A stretch of 64,000 bases of DNA from Nitrospiraceae bacterium (GTDB lineage Bacteria; Nitrospirota; Nitrospiria; Nitrospirales; Nitrospiraceae), in the NCBI GenBank assembly GCA_019637075.1, contig JAHBWI010000004.1, positions 124,001 through 188,000 of the forward strand, given 5' to 3'. Positions 52,301 to 59,654 of the stretch are shown in pieces (the stretch's first letter is position 1; each line of letters begins with the position of its first letter). The position numbers and the translations under genes were made by a program. Under the pieces are notes generated by a model. The model did not search any database and was not told the origin of the DNA. It worked only from the letters and a program-made list of their open reading frames with translations.

Positions 52301-54055
52301 CCTGCTCCGGCAGCAGAAGACAATATAAAAATTCTCTGGAACGATTCTTCAGGACGCACTGCCCCGCGTTCATCCAGTGCCGGCTTGTTTGGCCGATGGC
52401 TCAAGAAGCCAAGCGAGGAACCCGCTCCGGAAGCACCGGTGGTCGAGGAGCCGGTCAGCGAAGTCCCCGCTGCAGTGTCCGAAGCGGATTCCAGTGTCAT
52501 GCGCCGCGAGGCTGCCGCATCGGCTGTTGATGTGCTCTTCGACCGCACCAGCGGACCGCAACCGGCATCGAGTGAGGAGTCGATTGCCAAACCGAAACCG
52601 AAAAAGCGGACGGGCGGACGGGCAGCCAATCAGGCGCGCATGGCCGTCACGGTCTTGCTGGGAACCTGCTTTTCCACGACCCGGTCGTTGGTGTTGTCGC
52701 TCGTTGCCCTGGTCGGGCTGGTGATCGCGCTGGCGGCTATTGGGATAGGTGCTGCGGGTCTGACGTGGGTGTTCCTCGAAGAACAGCCGAACGGGGCCTA
52801 TCACAACATGACAGCCGTGCCGCAACGCACACTGCAGGATGCCTCGAAGAACGGGTATTTCATGCTGCTCGGCTTCAGCCTCCCGACCAACCAAGATCCG
52901 GTTCTGGCGGGTTTTGAGCGGAAGGTCGATGACTCCGATGCGGAATTTGCGCGGGGCTGTCTGGCCGGGGACGGCGGCAGCGGTGCCGTGCGACAGGGTG
53001 CTTCCGCCGACGTGCTGGGAAAATGGTACCGCGCGGGCGACCCGGCCGCTCAGATGAGTGGCGAGCCCTCCGGTGTGAAGGCGTGGATCGGCCAGGCGGA
53101 TGTCTCGATGGGCCGCTACAGGCAGTGGCTCAAGATGCCGTTTGAAGACTGGGGTTATGGCGAAGGCGCAAGTCCGAATTGTGGCGTGATCTTGTATGCG
53201 CACCGGCTCTACGTCGCCGAAGGGTTTGCCCAGGACCAGGATGCCGGGGTGGATCGGTTGGAAGCCGACCTGGGAGCATGGCGTGCCGTGCTTGGTCATG
53301 CCAAGACACTGCCGATCAAGATGCTGGCTACGTCCGCCATGAATGACGACATCGCGGTCGTCAGCGGCCTGCTCCTGCGTCCTGATCTCGAGGAGCGCCT
53401 GATCGGCCGATTGGCGAAGATGGCCCGCCCGCTCGATCAGGTGGAACAGTCGATGCGTTGGCCCATGCAGAGCCAATTCGTCCAAGCGACGAAAACCATC
53501 GATCAAGCCTTGAAGCATGACAAGGGCGAGACACGGCCGTTCTACGTATCGGTCGCTGCTGCGATGCCGCTTCCCAAACAGCGTCGGTTCAACGATTATG
53601 CCGAGTATTACGAGGCGGCCGGAAAGGTAGCGTCGGAAGGCCAGTTCAGCCACATTCCCAAACGCGGCCAGTTCGTTCGCACCCCGGCGGATGGGTTCAC
53701 GGATTACCTCGTGAATCCAATTGAGCACATCATCGGACTTGAGCCGTTACCTGCCTGGGAAACCTACGGTGGGCTGGTGCTTGAGACCGATGCGAGGTTG
53801 AGATTGGCCGGGCTTCAAGCCTGGCTGAGACGTACCTCACCGGAGCAGGACCTTCTCACGCGCGTGGCAAAGGCGGGCCAGGCATTTTACGATCCCTTCA
53901 CGGGGCTTCCCATGCTGGTCAATCTGAAGCGGGGATTGTTTTACAGTGTCGGTCGCGACCTCAAGGATAGTGATGCCTCAGCCCCGGCAGACGTGGTGGC
54001 CTCCATCCCTTTGATGCAAGGGCAGGAAGGCAAGCGCAGCGGTAAGGCCAGGTAG
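49319..54055 (+). CDS. giant TPR / Pro-Ala-Glu linker / transmembrane protein
   Basis: 1578 residues from GTG 49319 (AAGG 7 nt upstream). A basic head is followed by TPR-like helices (about 35-200: ALLEDAITQMNAGKYGRASS, AAVAEYGKAVEVLLED). Residues ~205-1060 are a Pro/Ala/Val/Glu-rich unordered linker. Within it the motif MPWDQVQE recurs as MPWDHVQE, LSWDEILK and MPWEQVEH at 407, 461, 512 and 591. One long hydrophobic helix lies near 1110-1155, and a folded ~420-residue domain with no family I know ends the protein. The topology suggests a cytoplasmic TPR head, an extended arm and a periplasmic domain; this is inference. Confidence 0.85.
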   Translation: MRSDKKSPLKSDKKTPPKIQKKGVVGYNKKSALLEDAITQMNAGKYGRASSALKELLALDPHNAEARRLFATLHLRLGSLMSARTAFESLAREALERQDYWLAESLLREYLVAGPRCVPFLDMLGHVYEEKGDAMAAVAEYGKAVEVLLEDPDPDNPNRASDLFAKIRELAPASPVAFRFAAMFDATTGLLIQQAVPPAADSITPSAEPAVSGDLPADLPSEPGSAPEVHSANLEVTPAEQPPSVAIEQSLEVAEPVLPDTAAPVETATAEGKKPQTEPPALADSISIPEGHLQTVFADSSESASAPSLSAALESTSEAIRSVEPVAPAQPVMPVEAGMPAEAVAPVESAMPIEAAAQPASVQLSESIADQTIEAPAEPIPSPIVPEVLSQPSSEPIAAAPSSPAPMPWDQVQEVAAELPAASAPEMKEEAPVEPPRPSLELISQPSPFPIATAPTVPAAMPWDHVQESPVLVSPPTDATSDRVEPIAPSAPSSAVLAGDQTIPPIASSAALSWDEILKAVEQFRTEASSQLAAPPVPAEEPTAGAPRSETMPNLPAPAEMESLGADHQIDMPPASLPEVVLDATPLSAPMPWEQVEHDTVAIPRLEREPEFGSMPVVPKPDTQDPTLILQPPLDQPDSPSTAQAGQAPDVTSDAPPAEPALRILSLDTPVAAPSPIEKTIHIPPVALEPAEEVPSAASPESKPVLAEAGPVLESVVEQPAAPIDAPALATAKIAVSEPAPTVIDKHEPVPAVAQPSAAVPSPVIEPPSEDTFTLAVEAPLAVSPAEPVVVEPEEVVPEPPALRLATEPAPEPVPLPKATPAPQPAVMAAPAFTLAQPGASEQLTRPAPTSPALPEAVPPPAPEAAAPPESVVVESPALVPQAAAELIEIAQSTEVLSPPLETAAVESPVEIVQEPTQTEVSRAVVEVVEEPAQVVEPVPAAAAPVEAIEVQALEPPPATMSPLEVPTPAPPQAASVAEPTISAEPVAPPPQPIPAPAAEDNIKILWNDSSGRTAPRSSSAGLFGRWLKKPSEEPAPEAPVVEEPVSEVPAAVSEADSSVMRREAAASAVDVLFDRTSGPQPASSEESIAKPKPKKRTGGRAANQARMAVTVLLGTCFSTTRSLVLSLVALVGLVIALAAIGIGAAGLTWVFLEEQPNGAYHNMTAVPQRTLQDASKNGYFMLLGFSLPTNQDPVLAGFERKVDDSDAEFARGCLAGDGGSGAVRQGASADVLGKWYRAGDPAAQMSGEPSGVKAWIGQADVSMGRYRQWLKMPFEDWGYGEGASPNCGVILYAHRLYVAEGFAQDQDAGVDRLEADLGAWRAVLGHAKTLPIKMLATSAMNDDIAVVSGLLLRPDLEERLIGRLAKMARPLDQVEQSMRWPMQSQFVQATKTIDQALKHDKGETRPFYVSVAAAMPLPKQRRFNDYAEYYEAAGKVASEGQFSHIPKRGQFVRTPADGFTDYLVNPIEHIIGLEPLPAWETYGGLVLETDARLRLAGLQAWLRRTSPEQDLLTRVAKAGQAFYDPFTGLPMLVNLKRGLFYSVGRDLKDSDASAPADVVASIPLMQGQEGKRSGKAR

Positions 54056-54087
54056 CCCTCCCTCAGGCAGTCGTAAGTCCTCACTCT

Positions 54088-54112
54088 TTGCGGGTGAGTT
54101 CTCGCCCGCAAC
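54088..54112 (+). terminator. possible hairpin terminator
   Basis: TTGCGGGTG and CGCCCGCAA pair across a six-base loop (54088-54112) 33 bases after the giant gene's stop. No U-tract follows, so it may be only a stabilising hairpin. Confidence 0.4.
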
Positions 54113-54346
54113 CTCCTGTCAACCAAATGCCTCGTCGTACGTTGTTCATGCCGGGGTCAGATTGCCCTTCAAGGGCTGGTCTTGGACGAAATGCGGCGAA
54201 CCATGGCACACCAGCGGTCAGGAGAATGGGTTGAGGCGGTCGAGCCGGAATTGTACGGAGTGGTCCGACGGCTTGACGGCGGAGACCGTTGGGCTGAGAA
54301 TCGGCTGAGTCCGAACCCTGTCCTTGTCGGCAAGGAGAGGGGGTAG

Positions 54347-54970
54347 GTGGCGATGGACGGGATACAGTCCCGACTCCTGGCCCCCGCGCAGCCCGGCAGC
54401 CTCTGCCTGGGCGGGAGGGCGATACTGCTGGAGCAGACCCAGGCATTGGATCGATTTCTTGCGGGGATCGAGCGCCGCGCGTTTCGGATGGCTCATATTG
54501 CCACCGGAAACGAGGACGAGGCGATGGACCTCGTGCAGGATGCCATGCTCAAGCTGGTCGATCGCTACAGCCATCGGCCTGAGTCGGAGTGGGGCCCGCT
54601 CTTTCATTGCATCCTGCAGAGCCGCATTCGAGATTGGTATCGTCGAACGCGGGTCAGGAACCGATTCCGGGAGTGGTTCGGGGGAAGTCAGGCCGAGGAC
54701 GATGAAGAAGATCCGCTCGATCGGCTGCCCGATACCTCGGCTGTCCCGGCGGATGAGGAATTGCGGCGGAAGCGTGCCTGCCTGGCTCTTGATCGGGCGC
54801 TTCGCACCTTGCCGTTGCGCCAGCAGCAGGCCTTCCTCCTTCGAGCCTGGGAAGAATTGGATGTTGCCTCGACGGCGGCAGCGATGGGCTGTTCGGAAGG
54901 AAGCGTGAAGACGCATTTTTATCGAGCGGTGCAGGCCCTGAGAAAACATTTGGGGGAGCATTGGCCATGA
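54347..54970 (+). CDS. ECF-type sigma factor (DUF3619-linked)
   Basis: 207 residues from GTG 54347 with GGAGAGGGGG upstream (ATG 54353 possible). Region 2 is FRMAHIATGNEDEAMDLVQD with LFHCILQSRIRDWYRR; region 4 is LRTLPLRQQQAFLLRAWEEL with SEGSVKTHFYRAVQALRKHL. The next genes are a DUF3619-type membrane protein, a secreted Pro-rich protein and a DUF3106 protein. The same trio of sigma, DUF3619 and DUF3106 is a recurrent cluster in proteobacteria, which supports the family calls. All four genes overlap by a few bases. Confidence 0.88.
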   Translation: MAMDGIQSRLLAPAQPGSLCLGGRAILLEQTQALDRFLAGIERRAFRMAHIATGNEDEAMDLVQDAMLKLVDRYSHRPESEWGPLFHCILQSRIRDWYRRTRVRNRFREWFGGSQAEDDEEDPLDRLPDTSAVPADEELRRKRACLALDRALRTLPLRQQQAFLLRAWEELDVASTAAAMGCSEGSVKTHFYRAVQALRKHLGEHWP

Positions 54971-55326
54971 GTAAGCGCGTTGACGAAACGGTCGACCCGC
55001 TCTCGGCGTCGGCTAAACTGGTACTGGATGATGCTGTTCAGCAACTCGATCGGGACACGACGCTGCGACTCCAGCGGGCCCGCATGCGCGCCCTTGAGGG
55101 GGCTGCTCATGGTCGGCCGTGGCTGGCATGGGCCGGCGGGTTGGTGCTCGCATCGGCGGCCATTCTCACGGTCGTACTCTGGGAGGCTCCCACGGCGATC
55201 GAGCCCCATAGCCATATGCATTTGCTGGAGGATTTGGACTTGGTGACGTCGACCGAGAACGTCGAAATCTCCGAGGACCTCGAATTCTACGATTGGCTCG
55301 CCGATGCCACTTCGACGATCGGGTAA
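54967..55326 (+). CDS. DUF3619-type membrane protein (putative anti-sigma)
   Basis: 119 residues; ATG 54967 overlaps the sigma gene's stop as ATGA. The N-terminal ~55 residues are helical and charged (LDDAVQQLDRDTTLRLQRAR). One membrane helix (WLAWAGGLVLASAAILTVVL) follows, then a short acidic periplasmic tail. Position and topology (cytosolic helix bundle, TM, periplasmic end) suggest it tethers or inhibits the upstream sigma factor. Similar small proteins sit directly after ECF sigma genes with DUF3106 genes. Confidence 0.75.
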   Translation: MSKRVDETVDPLSASAKLVLDDAVQQLDRDTTLRLQRARMRALEGAAHGRPWLAWAGGLVLASAAILTVVLWEAPTAIEPHSHMHLLEDLDLVTSTENVEISEDLEFYDWLADATSTIG

Positions 55327-55624
55327 TTGGGCGCTGGTCGCAGTTTGCGTGTGGGTTCCCGTAGTCCTCCAGGCCGCGCCGCAAGCGGTGGCGCCGAGTG
55401 AAGCCCTGGAGGCAGATTTTCTCGATTTTCTGGAATCCTTGGAGCAAGAGGACGAGCTTCGCGGCGATCCCTTCCAGGAGCCACCGGTCGAACCATCACC
55501 TGAAGCGCCTCATGCTCGAGGCCGGGCCGACAAGGAGAAGGCCCTGACGCCGTCCCGGAAACCAGCGCCGCCGGCGCCGGTGAAGCAGGGCTCGGCCACG
55601 ACAACACCGCAGTCAAAGCCATGA
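55304..55624 (+). CDS. secreted Pro-rich hypothetical protein
   Basis: 106 residues. ATG 55304 lies inside the previous gene. The signal peptide reads WALVAVCVWVPVVLQAAPQA, cut near residue 25. EALEADFLDFLESLEQEDEL is an acidic helix, and the rest is Pro/Ala/Lys-rich. It overlaps the next start by ATGA. It is the third member of the sigma operon; its function is unknown. The short amphipathic helix could bind the DUF3106 protein. Confidence 0.65.
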   Translation: MPLRRSGNWALVAVCVWVPVVLQAAPQAVAPSEALEADFLDFLESLEQEDELRGDPFQEPPVEPSPEAPHARGRADKEKALTPSRKPAPPAPVKQGSATTTPQSKP

Positions 55625-56154
55625 TTCGCACACTCTTGCTTCTGCTGGTCATCGCTACCTGTCTTGCCGGGCCTGTCTGGGCGCAGCGGGACGCGAAGGG
55701 GGTGCCTTGGAACCAGCTTTCTCCGGATGAACAAACCGCCCTGCAACGGTTCAGCGAGAAGTGGGACCAGTTCCCACCGAATAAGCAGGAGCGATTGCTC
55801 AAGGGGGCGCGCCGCTGGAATGCGATGACGCCGGAGGAACGGAAAGACGCGCAGAAGCGGTTTCGTGCGTGGCAGAATATGCCGGATGACCAGCGGCGGC
55901 AAATGCGGGAACGGTTCCAACGTTTTCGGGATCTCTCTCCGGAGGACCGCGAGGCGGTGCGGAAGGCGCGCAGGTGGTTCAAGTCGTTGCCGGAGGAGCG
56001 CAAGGAGGAACTGCGGAAACAATTCAAGGGAATGTCGCCGCAGGAACGCCGCGCCTATCGAGAGCAATTGCGCCGCGATATGATGGAGAAGCCGGCTGGT
56101 ACGCCTTCCCCTGCCACTGAACCCTCCCCGAAGTCCTCTGCCGCCGAGGATTGA
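55621..56154 (+). CDS. secreted DUF3106 protein
   Basis: 177 residues with signal peptide (LLLLLVIATCLAGPVWAQ) and a charged helical body in repeated units of about 21-24 residues: WNQLSPDEQTALQRFSEKWD, RWNAMTPEERKDAQKRFRAW, RFRDLSPEDREAVRKARRWF and FKGMSPQERRAYREQLRRD. This repeat of L/MxPEER is the DUF3106 pattern. Its periplasmic role is unknown. It overlaps the previous gene by ATGA and ends 10 bases before the convergent GGDEF gene. The sigma-DUF3619-DUF3106 order suggests an envelope-stress circuit. Confidence 0.85.
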   Translation: MIRTLLLLLVIATCLAGPVWAQRDAKGVPWNQLSPDEQTALQRFSEKWDQFPPNKQERLLKGARRWNAMTPEERKDAQKRFRAWQNMPDDQRRQMRERFQRFRDLSPEDREAVRKARRWFKSLPEERKEELRKQFKGMSPQERRAYREQLRRDMMEKPAGTPSPATEPSPKSSAAED

Positions 56155-56164
56155 GCAGGAGGTC

Positions 56165-57145
56165 TCACTGCTTCGAGGCGGATTCTTCCTGGTGGGTACC
56201 GACCCCGGTTCCCCGCTGGTCTTTCACGTAGACGCTGCCCTTCTTCGCCTTCGCGACCTTTTTCAATTCAGACGCGATCTTGCTGACGTCACCGGGGTGT
56301 GAAATCTCGCGATGTTGGTTGGTCACGACGGCGATCGAGAGGCTCATGACGGCAAAGCGCTCGTGGTTGCCCTTGCGATCCACGGAATCGATGTAGCCCT
56401 TTTGCCGATCCTCCGGGTCGTAAAAGTCCGGAATGACGAGGTCGAAGCGTTTGATGAGGGTTTGGCAGATGGCGTCGATCGTCTGTGGCGCGCTCATGAA
56501 GACAAAGTCGTCGCCGCCCACGTGGCCGACGAAGCCGTCGGGGCCCGCCAGTTCACTGACCACCGTGGTGAGGATGCGGCAGGTCACCACCAGGACTTCG
56601 TCTCCACGGGCATATCCGTACCGGTCGTTGAACGACTTGAAGTTGTCGATGTCCAAGTACGCCAGCGCGAACGGGGCCTTGCTCTCGATGCGGGCGGTCG
56701 TTTCATGCAGGATGGTAGTGTTGCCGGGAAGTCGCGTGAGGGGATTGGCGTCGAGCGACCGCGCCAGTCGGCTGAGGCACAGTCGCACCCGCTGTGTGAC
56801 TTCTTCTGCCCGGTAGGGGATGGCGATATAGTCATCGATGCCCAAGGCCGTCCAATCCAAGTCACCGACCCGAATGTCACGGATAAGGAAGACCAGCGGC
56901 AACCGACCGAGGAAGGGATCAGCCCGGAGGTCGCGGGCCAAGGTTTCGGCCGATCGACCGTTCGTGCCCTCGGCGGCGAGTACCAAACCGGGAGGATCTT
57001 GTACCAGTTCGTGTAGGGCGAGCCCCGTTGCTTCACCCACCACGACGTTGAATCCAGCTTTGGCGAGCCACGCCGACAGCCGCTCGATTTCACCCGGATC
57101 ATTGTGCAGCAGGAGGATGCGTCGGTTGGTGGGCGGGTGGCTCAT
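56165..57145 (-). CDS. receiver-GGDEF protein with variant GGDDF site
   Basis: 326 residues. The N-terminal ~120 residues resemble a receiver (RILLLHNDPGEIERLSAWLA), but the phospho-Asp position reads VLAAEGTNG, so phosphorylation looks lost. The C-terminal GGDEF domain begins at NPLTRLPGNTTILHE, with ALAYLDIDNFKSFNDRYGYA and the signature HVGGDDFVFMS. The catalytic Glu of GGDEF is Asp here. Diguanylate cyclase activity is thus doubtful but not excluded; a binding role is an alternative. The protein is coupled by ATGA overlap to the HDOD gene that precedes it. Confidence 0.85.
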   Translation of the reverse strand: MSHPPTNRRILLLHNDPGEIERLSAWLAKAGFNVVVGEATGLALHELVQDPPGLVLAAEGTNGRSAETLARDLRADPFLGRLPLVFLIRDIRVGDLDWTALGIDDYIAIPYRAEEVTQRVRLCLSRLARSLDANPLTRLPGNTTILHETTARIESKAPFALAYLDIDNFKSFNDRYGYARGDEVLVVTCRILTTVVSELAGPDGFVGHVGGDDFVFMSAPQTIDAICQTLIKRFDLVIPDFYDPEDRQKGYIDSVDRKGNHERFAVMSLSIAVVTNQHREISHPGDVSKIASELKKVAKAKKGSVYVKDQRGTGVGTHQEESASKQ

Positions 57146-57978
57146 AGGTAATCGTCGATCGTCTGGAATTCCTCGCTCGCCTTGGCCAGGCAGTCGGCAA
57201 GGCTCTGCTCATCCAGGCCGACGAGTTTCCATGCCGCCTGGGACAGCGGCGGGACCAGGTCATCGCCGGAATGGCCGCAGGCCATGCCTTTGACGAGAAT
57301 GTCGGCGACATGGACGATGGCCGTTTGGAGCTTCGCGTCTTGGGCAGCGGTGGGGGTGTGATGGAGCATGATCGGTTCGCGCAGCGTGATGGGTAGGTGC
57401 CAGGCCGACGCCAGCCAGCCGCCGACGTCGGCGTGGGTGACCTCGAACAGCTCTTGCTCCGTTTCCATCAGATAGCGGTCCTGTCCCTTGTTGGCCGCGG
57501 TGATCTGGCGGCCGACGTCAGGCCATTTGACGTACAGCACGACCTTCCCGATGTCGTGCAGCAAGCCGGCTACGAAGGCCTCTTCGGGATTCTTCATCCC
57601 CGCTTTGGTGCCGAGAATGTGGGCTGTGATGGCGACGCCGAGCGAATGACGCCAGAGTTGATGCATGCCGGCCGTCTTCATCATGTCGAAGGCGGTGGCG
57701 CAGAGGGTCAACCCCTTCACGACATTCAAGCCGAGCACGACGACGGCATGGGCCACGGAGGCGATGCGGGAGGGAAAACCGTAGAAGGGGGAATTGGCCA
57801 GGCGCAGCACTTTCGCGGAGAGAACTTGGTCCTTTTCGATCAGGATCCCGATCTCTTCGGCCGAGACATTCGGCCGACCGATCATCGAGGCGAGCTTCTG
57901 CACGACGTGGGGCAAGGTCGGCAGCTCGCCGACCTGCTCGATGCGTTTCTTGAGATCGACTTTCGTGGTTGGGCTCAT
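57142..57978 (-). CDS. HDOD-domain signalling protein
   Basis: 278 residues forming one HDOD domain: LPTLPHVVQKLASMIGRPNV, IEKDQVLSAKVLRLANSPFY, IASVAHAVVVLGLNVVKGLT and AFVAGLLHDIGKVVLYVKWP. The last keeps an HD pair (HDIG), unlike many HDODs. HDODs regulate other signalling enzymes or chemotaxis-like responses. It overlaps the small protein at 57975 (ATGA) and the GGDEF gene at 57145 (ATGA), so the three form a translationally coupled operon on the minus strand. Confidence 0.9.
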   Translation of the reverse strand: MSPTTKVDLKKRIEQVGELPTLPHVVQKLASMIGRPNVSAEEIGILIEKDQVLSAKVLRLANSPFYGFPSRIASVAHAVVVLGLNVVKGLTLCATAFDMMKTAGMHQLWRHSLGVAITAHILGTKAGMKNPEEAFVAGLLHDIGKVVLYVKWPDVGRQITAANKGQDRYLMETEQELFEVTHADVGGWLASAWHLPITLREPIMLHHTPTAAQDAKLQTAIVHVADILVKGMACGHSGDDLVPPLSQAAWKLVGLDEQSLADCLAKASEEFQTIDDYL

Positions 57979-58304
57979 GAGGAAGAACCTGAGGCTTCGC
58001 CGACGCCGTGCGTGTTTCGCAGGTGTTGCCGGATCGCTTCAAGAATCAGGCGTTGCTGAGGATCTTGGTTGACGCGGGAAAAGCGGCTGTCGAGATCGGC
58101 TTCGAGTTCGGCCAAGGTCTTGCCGTCGGACGAGCCGGCCTCGCCCTCGATGTAGACCGAGGCGAGTCCCAGTTGCCGGAGCCGGCCGATCGTCGCGTCG
58201 TCGAGTGCGGCCCCTGAGGCCAGCACGACCATCCCTCCGGAATTCGTGACCGGCTTGGCCAAGACCATGCCCGGCGTCAGTTCTTCGAGCACCACGCGCT
58301 TCAT
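57975..58304 (-). CDS. small N-terminal HD-GYP-like (DUF3391-like) domain protein
   Basis: 109 residues. MKRVVLEELTPGMVLAKPVT then LDDATIGRLRQLGLASVYIE matches the beta-rich domain placed before HD-GYP phosphodiesterase domains. Here it stands alone and ends in a helical charged tail. It overlaps the HDOD gene. A free-standing sensor or adaptor domain that works with the HDOD and GGDEF proteins is the simplest reading. The start at 58304 is the first ATG of the frame and lacks a strong ribosome site. Confidence 0.75.
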   Translation of the reverse strand: MKRVVLEELTPGMVLAKPVTNSGGMVVLASGAALDDATIGRLRQLGLASVYIEGEAGSSDGKTLAELEADLDSRFSRVNQDPQQRLILEAIRQHLRNTHGVGEASGSSS

Positions 58305-58641
58305 GCAGCGATATCGTCCATTGAGCGGCGGGCTGCCGAGGCCGCTATCACGGGCCGCGGGAGATCGCGCAGGTCATGAATTCGGGTTCGTGGTGCGTTA
58401 TCGGTCGAATCCGCCCAAATCTGTAGGGACCCTGAGACGGTCGGTCATTGAAGGTTGATGGGGATCGCCGGCTGGGGTAGCCGAGCGAGGCTCGCCATGA
58501 GCCGGGACGGCACGGACATTACTAGGTTATAGGGCCATTTGATTTCTTGACCGTCCAGGTGTCGTTCCCCACACTGCCCCCCATTCCTAACTGCTAGTAC
58601 TTACTGTGCACGACGTTGCTCCGTGCCTTCAGGGCCTGCCG
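58305..58641. other. intergenic region of ~337 bases between divergent genes
   Basis: Holds the promoters of the HDOD operon and the response regulator; none is clear. A small hairpin with CCGGCT (about 58468) and AGCCGG (about 58500) encloses GAGCGAGGCTC. No coding sequence recognised. Confidence 0.5.
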
Positions 58642-59038
58642 ATGATGCTGCAACCTGAACACCGCCCGGACGAAGCCGGGCACATTCTGGTCGTGGACGA
58701 CCAGATCTCAATTCGGGAGATGATGAGTGAGTTTCTGAGACACCTTGGCTACGGCGTGACGCTGGACGAGGGCGGGCATCGGGCGATTGCCCTCTATCAG
58801 CAGCGGCCGGTTCGATCTCGTGTTGCTGGATGTCGTGATGCCGGGCATGACCGGGATCGAAGTATTTCGTGTGATTCGGAAGTTCGATCCCCAAGCAAAG
58901 GTGATTCTCTTCTCGGGGCAACCGTTCGCTCAGCCGTATCGGGAACTGCTCGACGAGGGGCTCCGCGGTTTCATCAAGAAGCCATTCGACTTGGATGATC
59001 GATCCAGCCTTTTGGCGGCACAGCTCCATCAGCGGTGA
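58642..59038 (+). pseudogene. response regulator receiver with a frameshift
   Basis: The frame from ATG 58642 reads AGHILVVDDQISIREMMSEF and LGYGVTLDEGGHRAIALYQQ, then loses sense at about 58808. Another frame resumes exactly with FDLVLLDVVMPGMTGIEVFR, then IRKFDPQAKVILFSGQ and LRGFIKKPFDLDD, ending at 59038. Removing one G from CGGCCGGTTCGATC would restore a normal single-domain receiver of about 130 residues with phospho-Asp (LLDVV), Ser and Lys (IKKPF). So it is a recent one-base insertion or a sequencing error. The start at 58606 (GTG) is also possible. Confidence 0.8.
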
Positions 59039-59058
59039 CGAATCGAGCACAACGCCCG

Positions 59059-59406
59059 TCAGTCATTGCCTCGGTGGTCAGGCATCACTGAGAGCATTCC
59101 GGCCGAATAAATGCTTGAGCTGTGCCTGGTAGGATGGGCAGACCGTGCATCGCACCGGTAGGGGAGGCGAAAGGATCGACCTGTGCGGGTGACCCAGGCA
59201 TGCAGCTGCCGGTAGAACGTGCGGGTCGTTCCTCCGGCGATATGCTGCAGCACTGGGGTGACGACGATGGAAGGCCCGGCGCAATCTTCCGCGCCGAAGC
59301 ATTTGGCGCCCATGTCCCACGCCTGATCCACGGAACGGATCGGGAAGTGATCGTCCAACTCCAAGACAATGGAGTCGGGCTCACGTGGGACGATTGCAGT
59401 GTCCAT
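59059..59406 (-). CDS. PAS-like hypothetical protein, possibly C-terminally frameshifted
   Basis: 115 residues. IVLELDDHFPIRSVDQAWDM, GPSIVVTPVLQHIAGGTTRT and FYRQLHAWVTRTGRSFRLPY read like the single-domain PAS-type proteins with 'SVNDAWxxFA ... FIAGxxTxxLYRxLxxRVRxTG' wording. The last ~30 residues (after RCDARS) no longer fit this pattern. A neighbouring frame gives CPSYQAQLKHLFGRNALSDA, which looks more protein-like, so a frameshift near 59150 is possible. Expression and function are uncertain. ATG at 59406. Confidence 0.45.
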   Translation of the reverse strand: MDTAIVPREPDSIVLELDDHFPIRSVDQAWDMGAKCFGAEDCAGPSIVVTPVLQHIAGGTTRTFYRQLHAWVTRTGRSFRLPYRCDARSAHPTRHSSSIYSAGMLSVMPDHRGND

Positions 59407-59505
59407 GGCGGCCGGCCCCTACGCCGAAAATGTGTCGTGATGCGCGGATCTTGCCAAGCACGAGCACGGAGTGACCGACGAAGTCGCGGGCGGGATGCGC
59501 GTGAC

Positions 59506-59534
59506 TTGACAGGATCACGGACATTCTCGAGAAT
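59506..59534 (+). promoter_or_regulatory. candidate promoter for the AIM24-like gene
   Basis: TTGACA (59506-59511, consensus) and GAGAAT (59529-59534, four of six) are 17 bases apart. The start would be near 59541, about 113 bases before the ATG at 59655. No other gene on this strand lies between. Confidence 0.5.
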
Positions 59535-59654
59535 CGGCTTGCTGTACTCCGCTGTGAAATTTGTCAGCGAAACAATTCTTCAACGGGAGAGCAGAAAGAC
59601 CGTGTGCCTTCTCACCTCCGGTCTCTGGCAAGCCTTGAGCAAGGAGAACATCGC

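Noticed and set aside
52370-53728. A 452-codon minus-strand frame within the giant TPR gene.
   Set aside because: It is opposite the C-terminal domain of the plus-strand protein, with no family resemblance.
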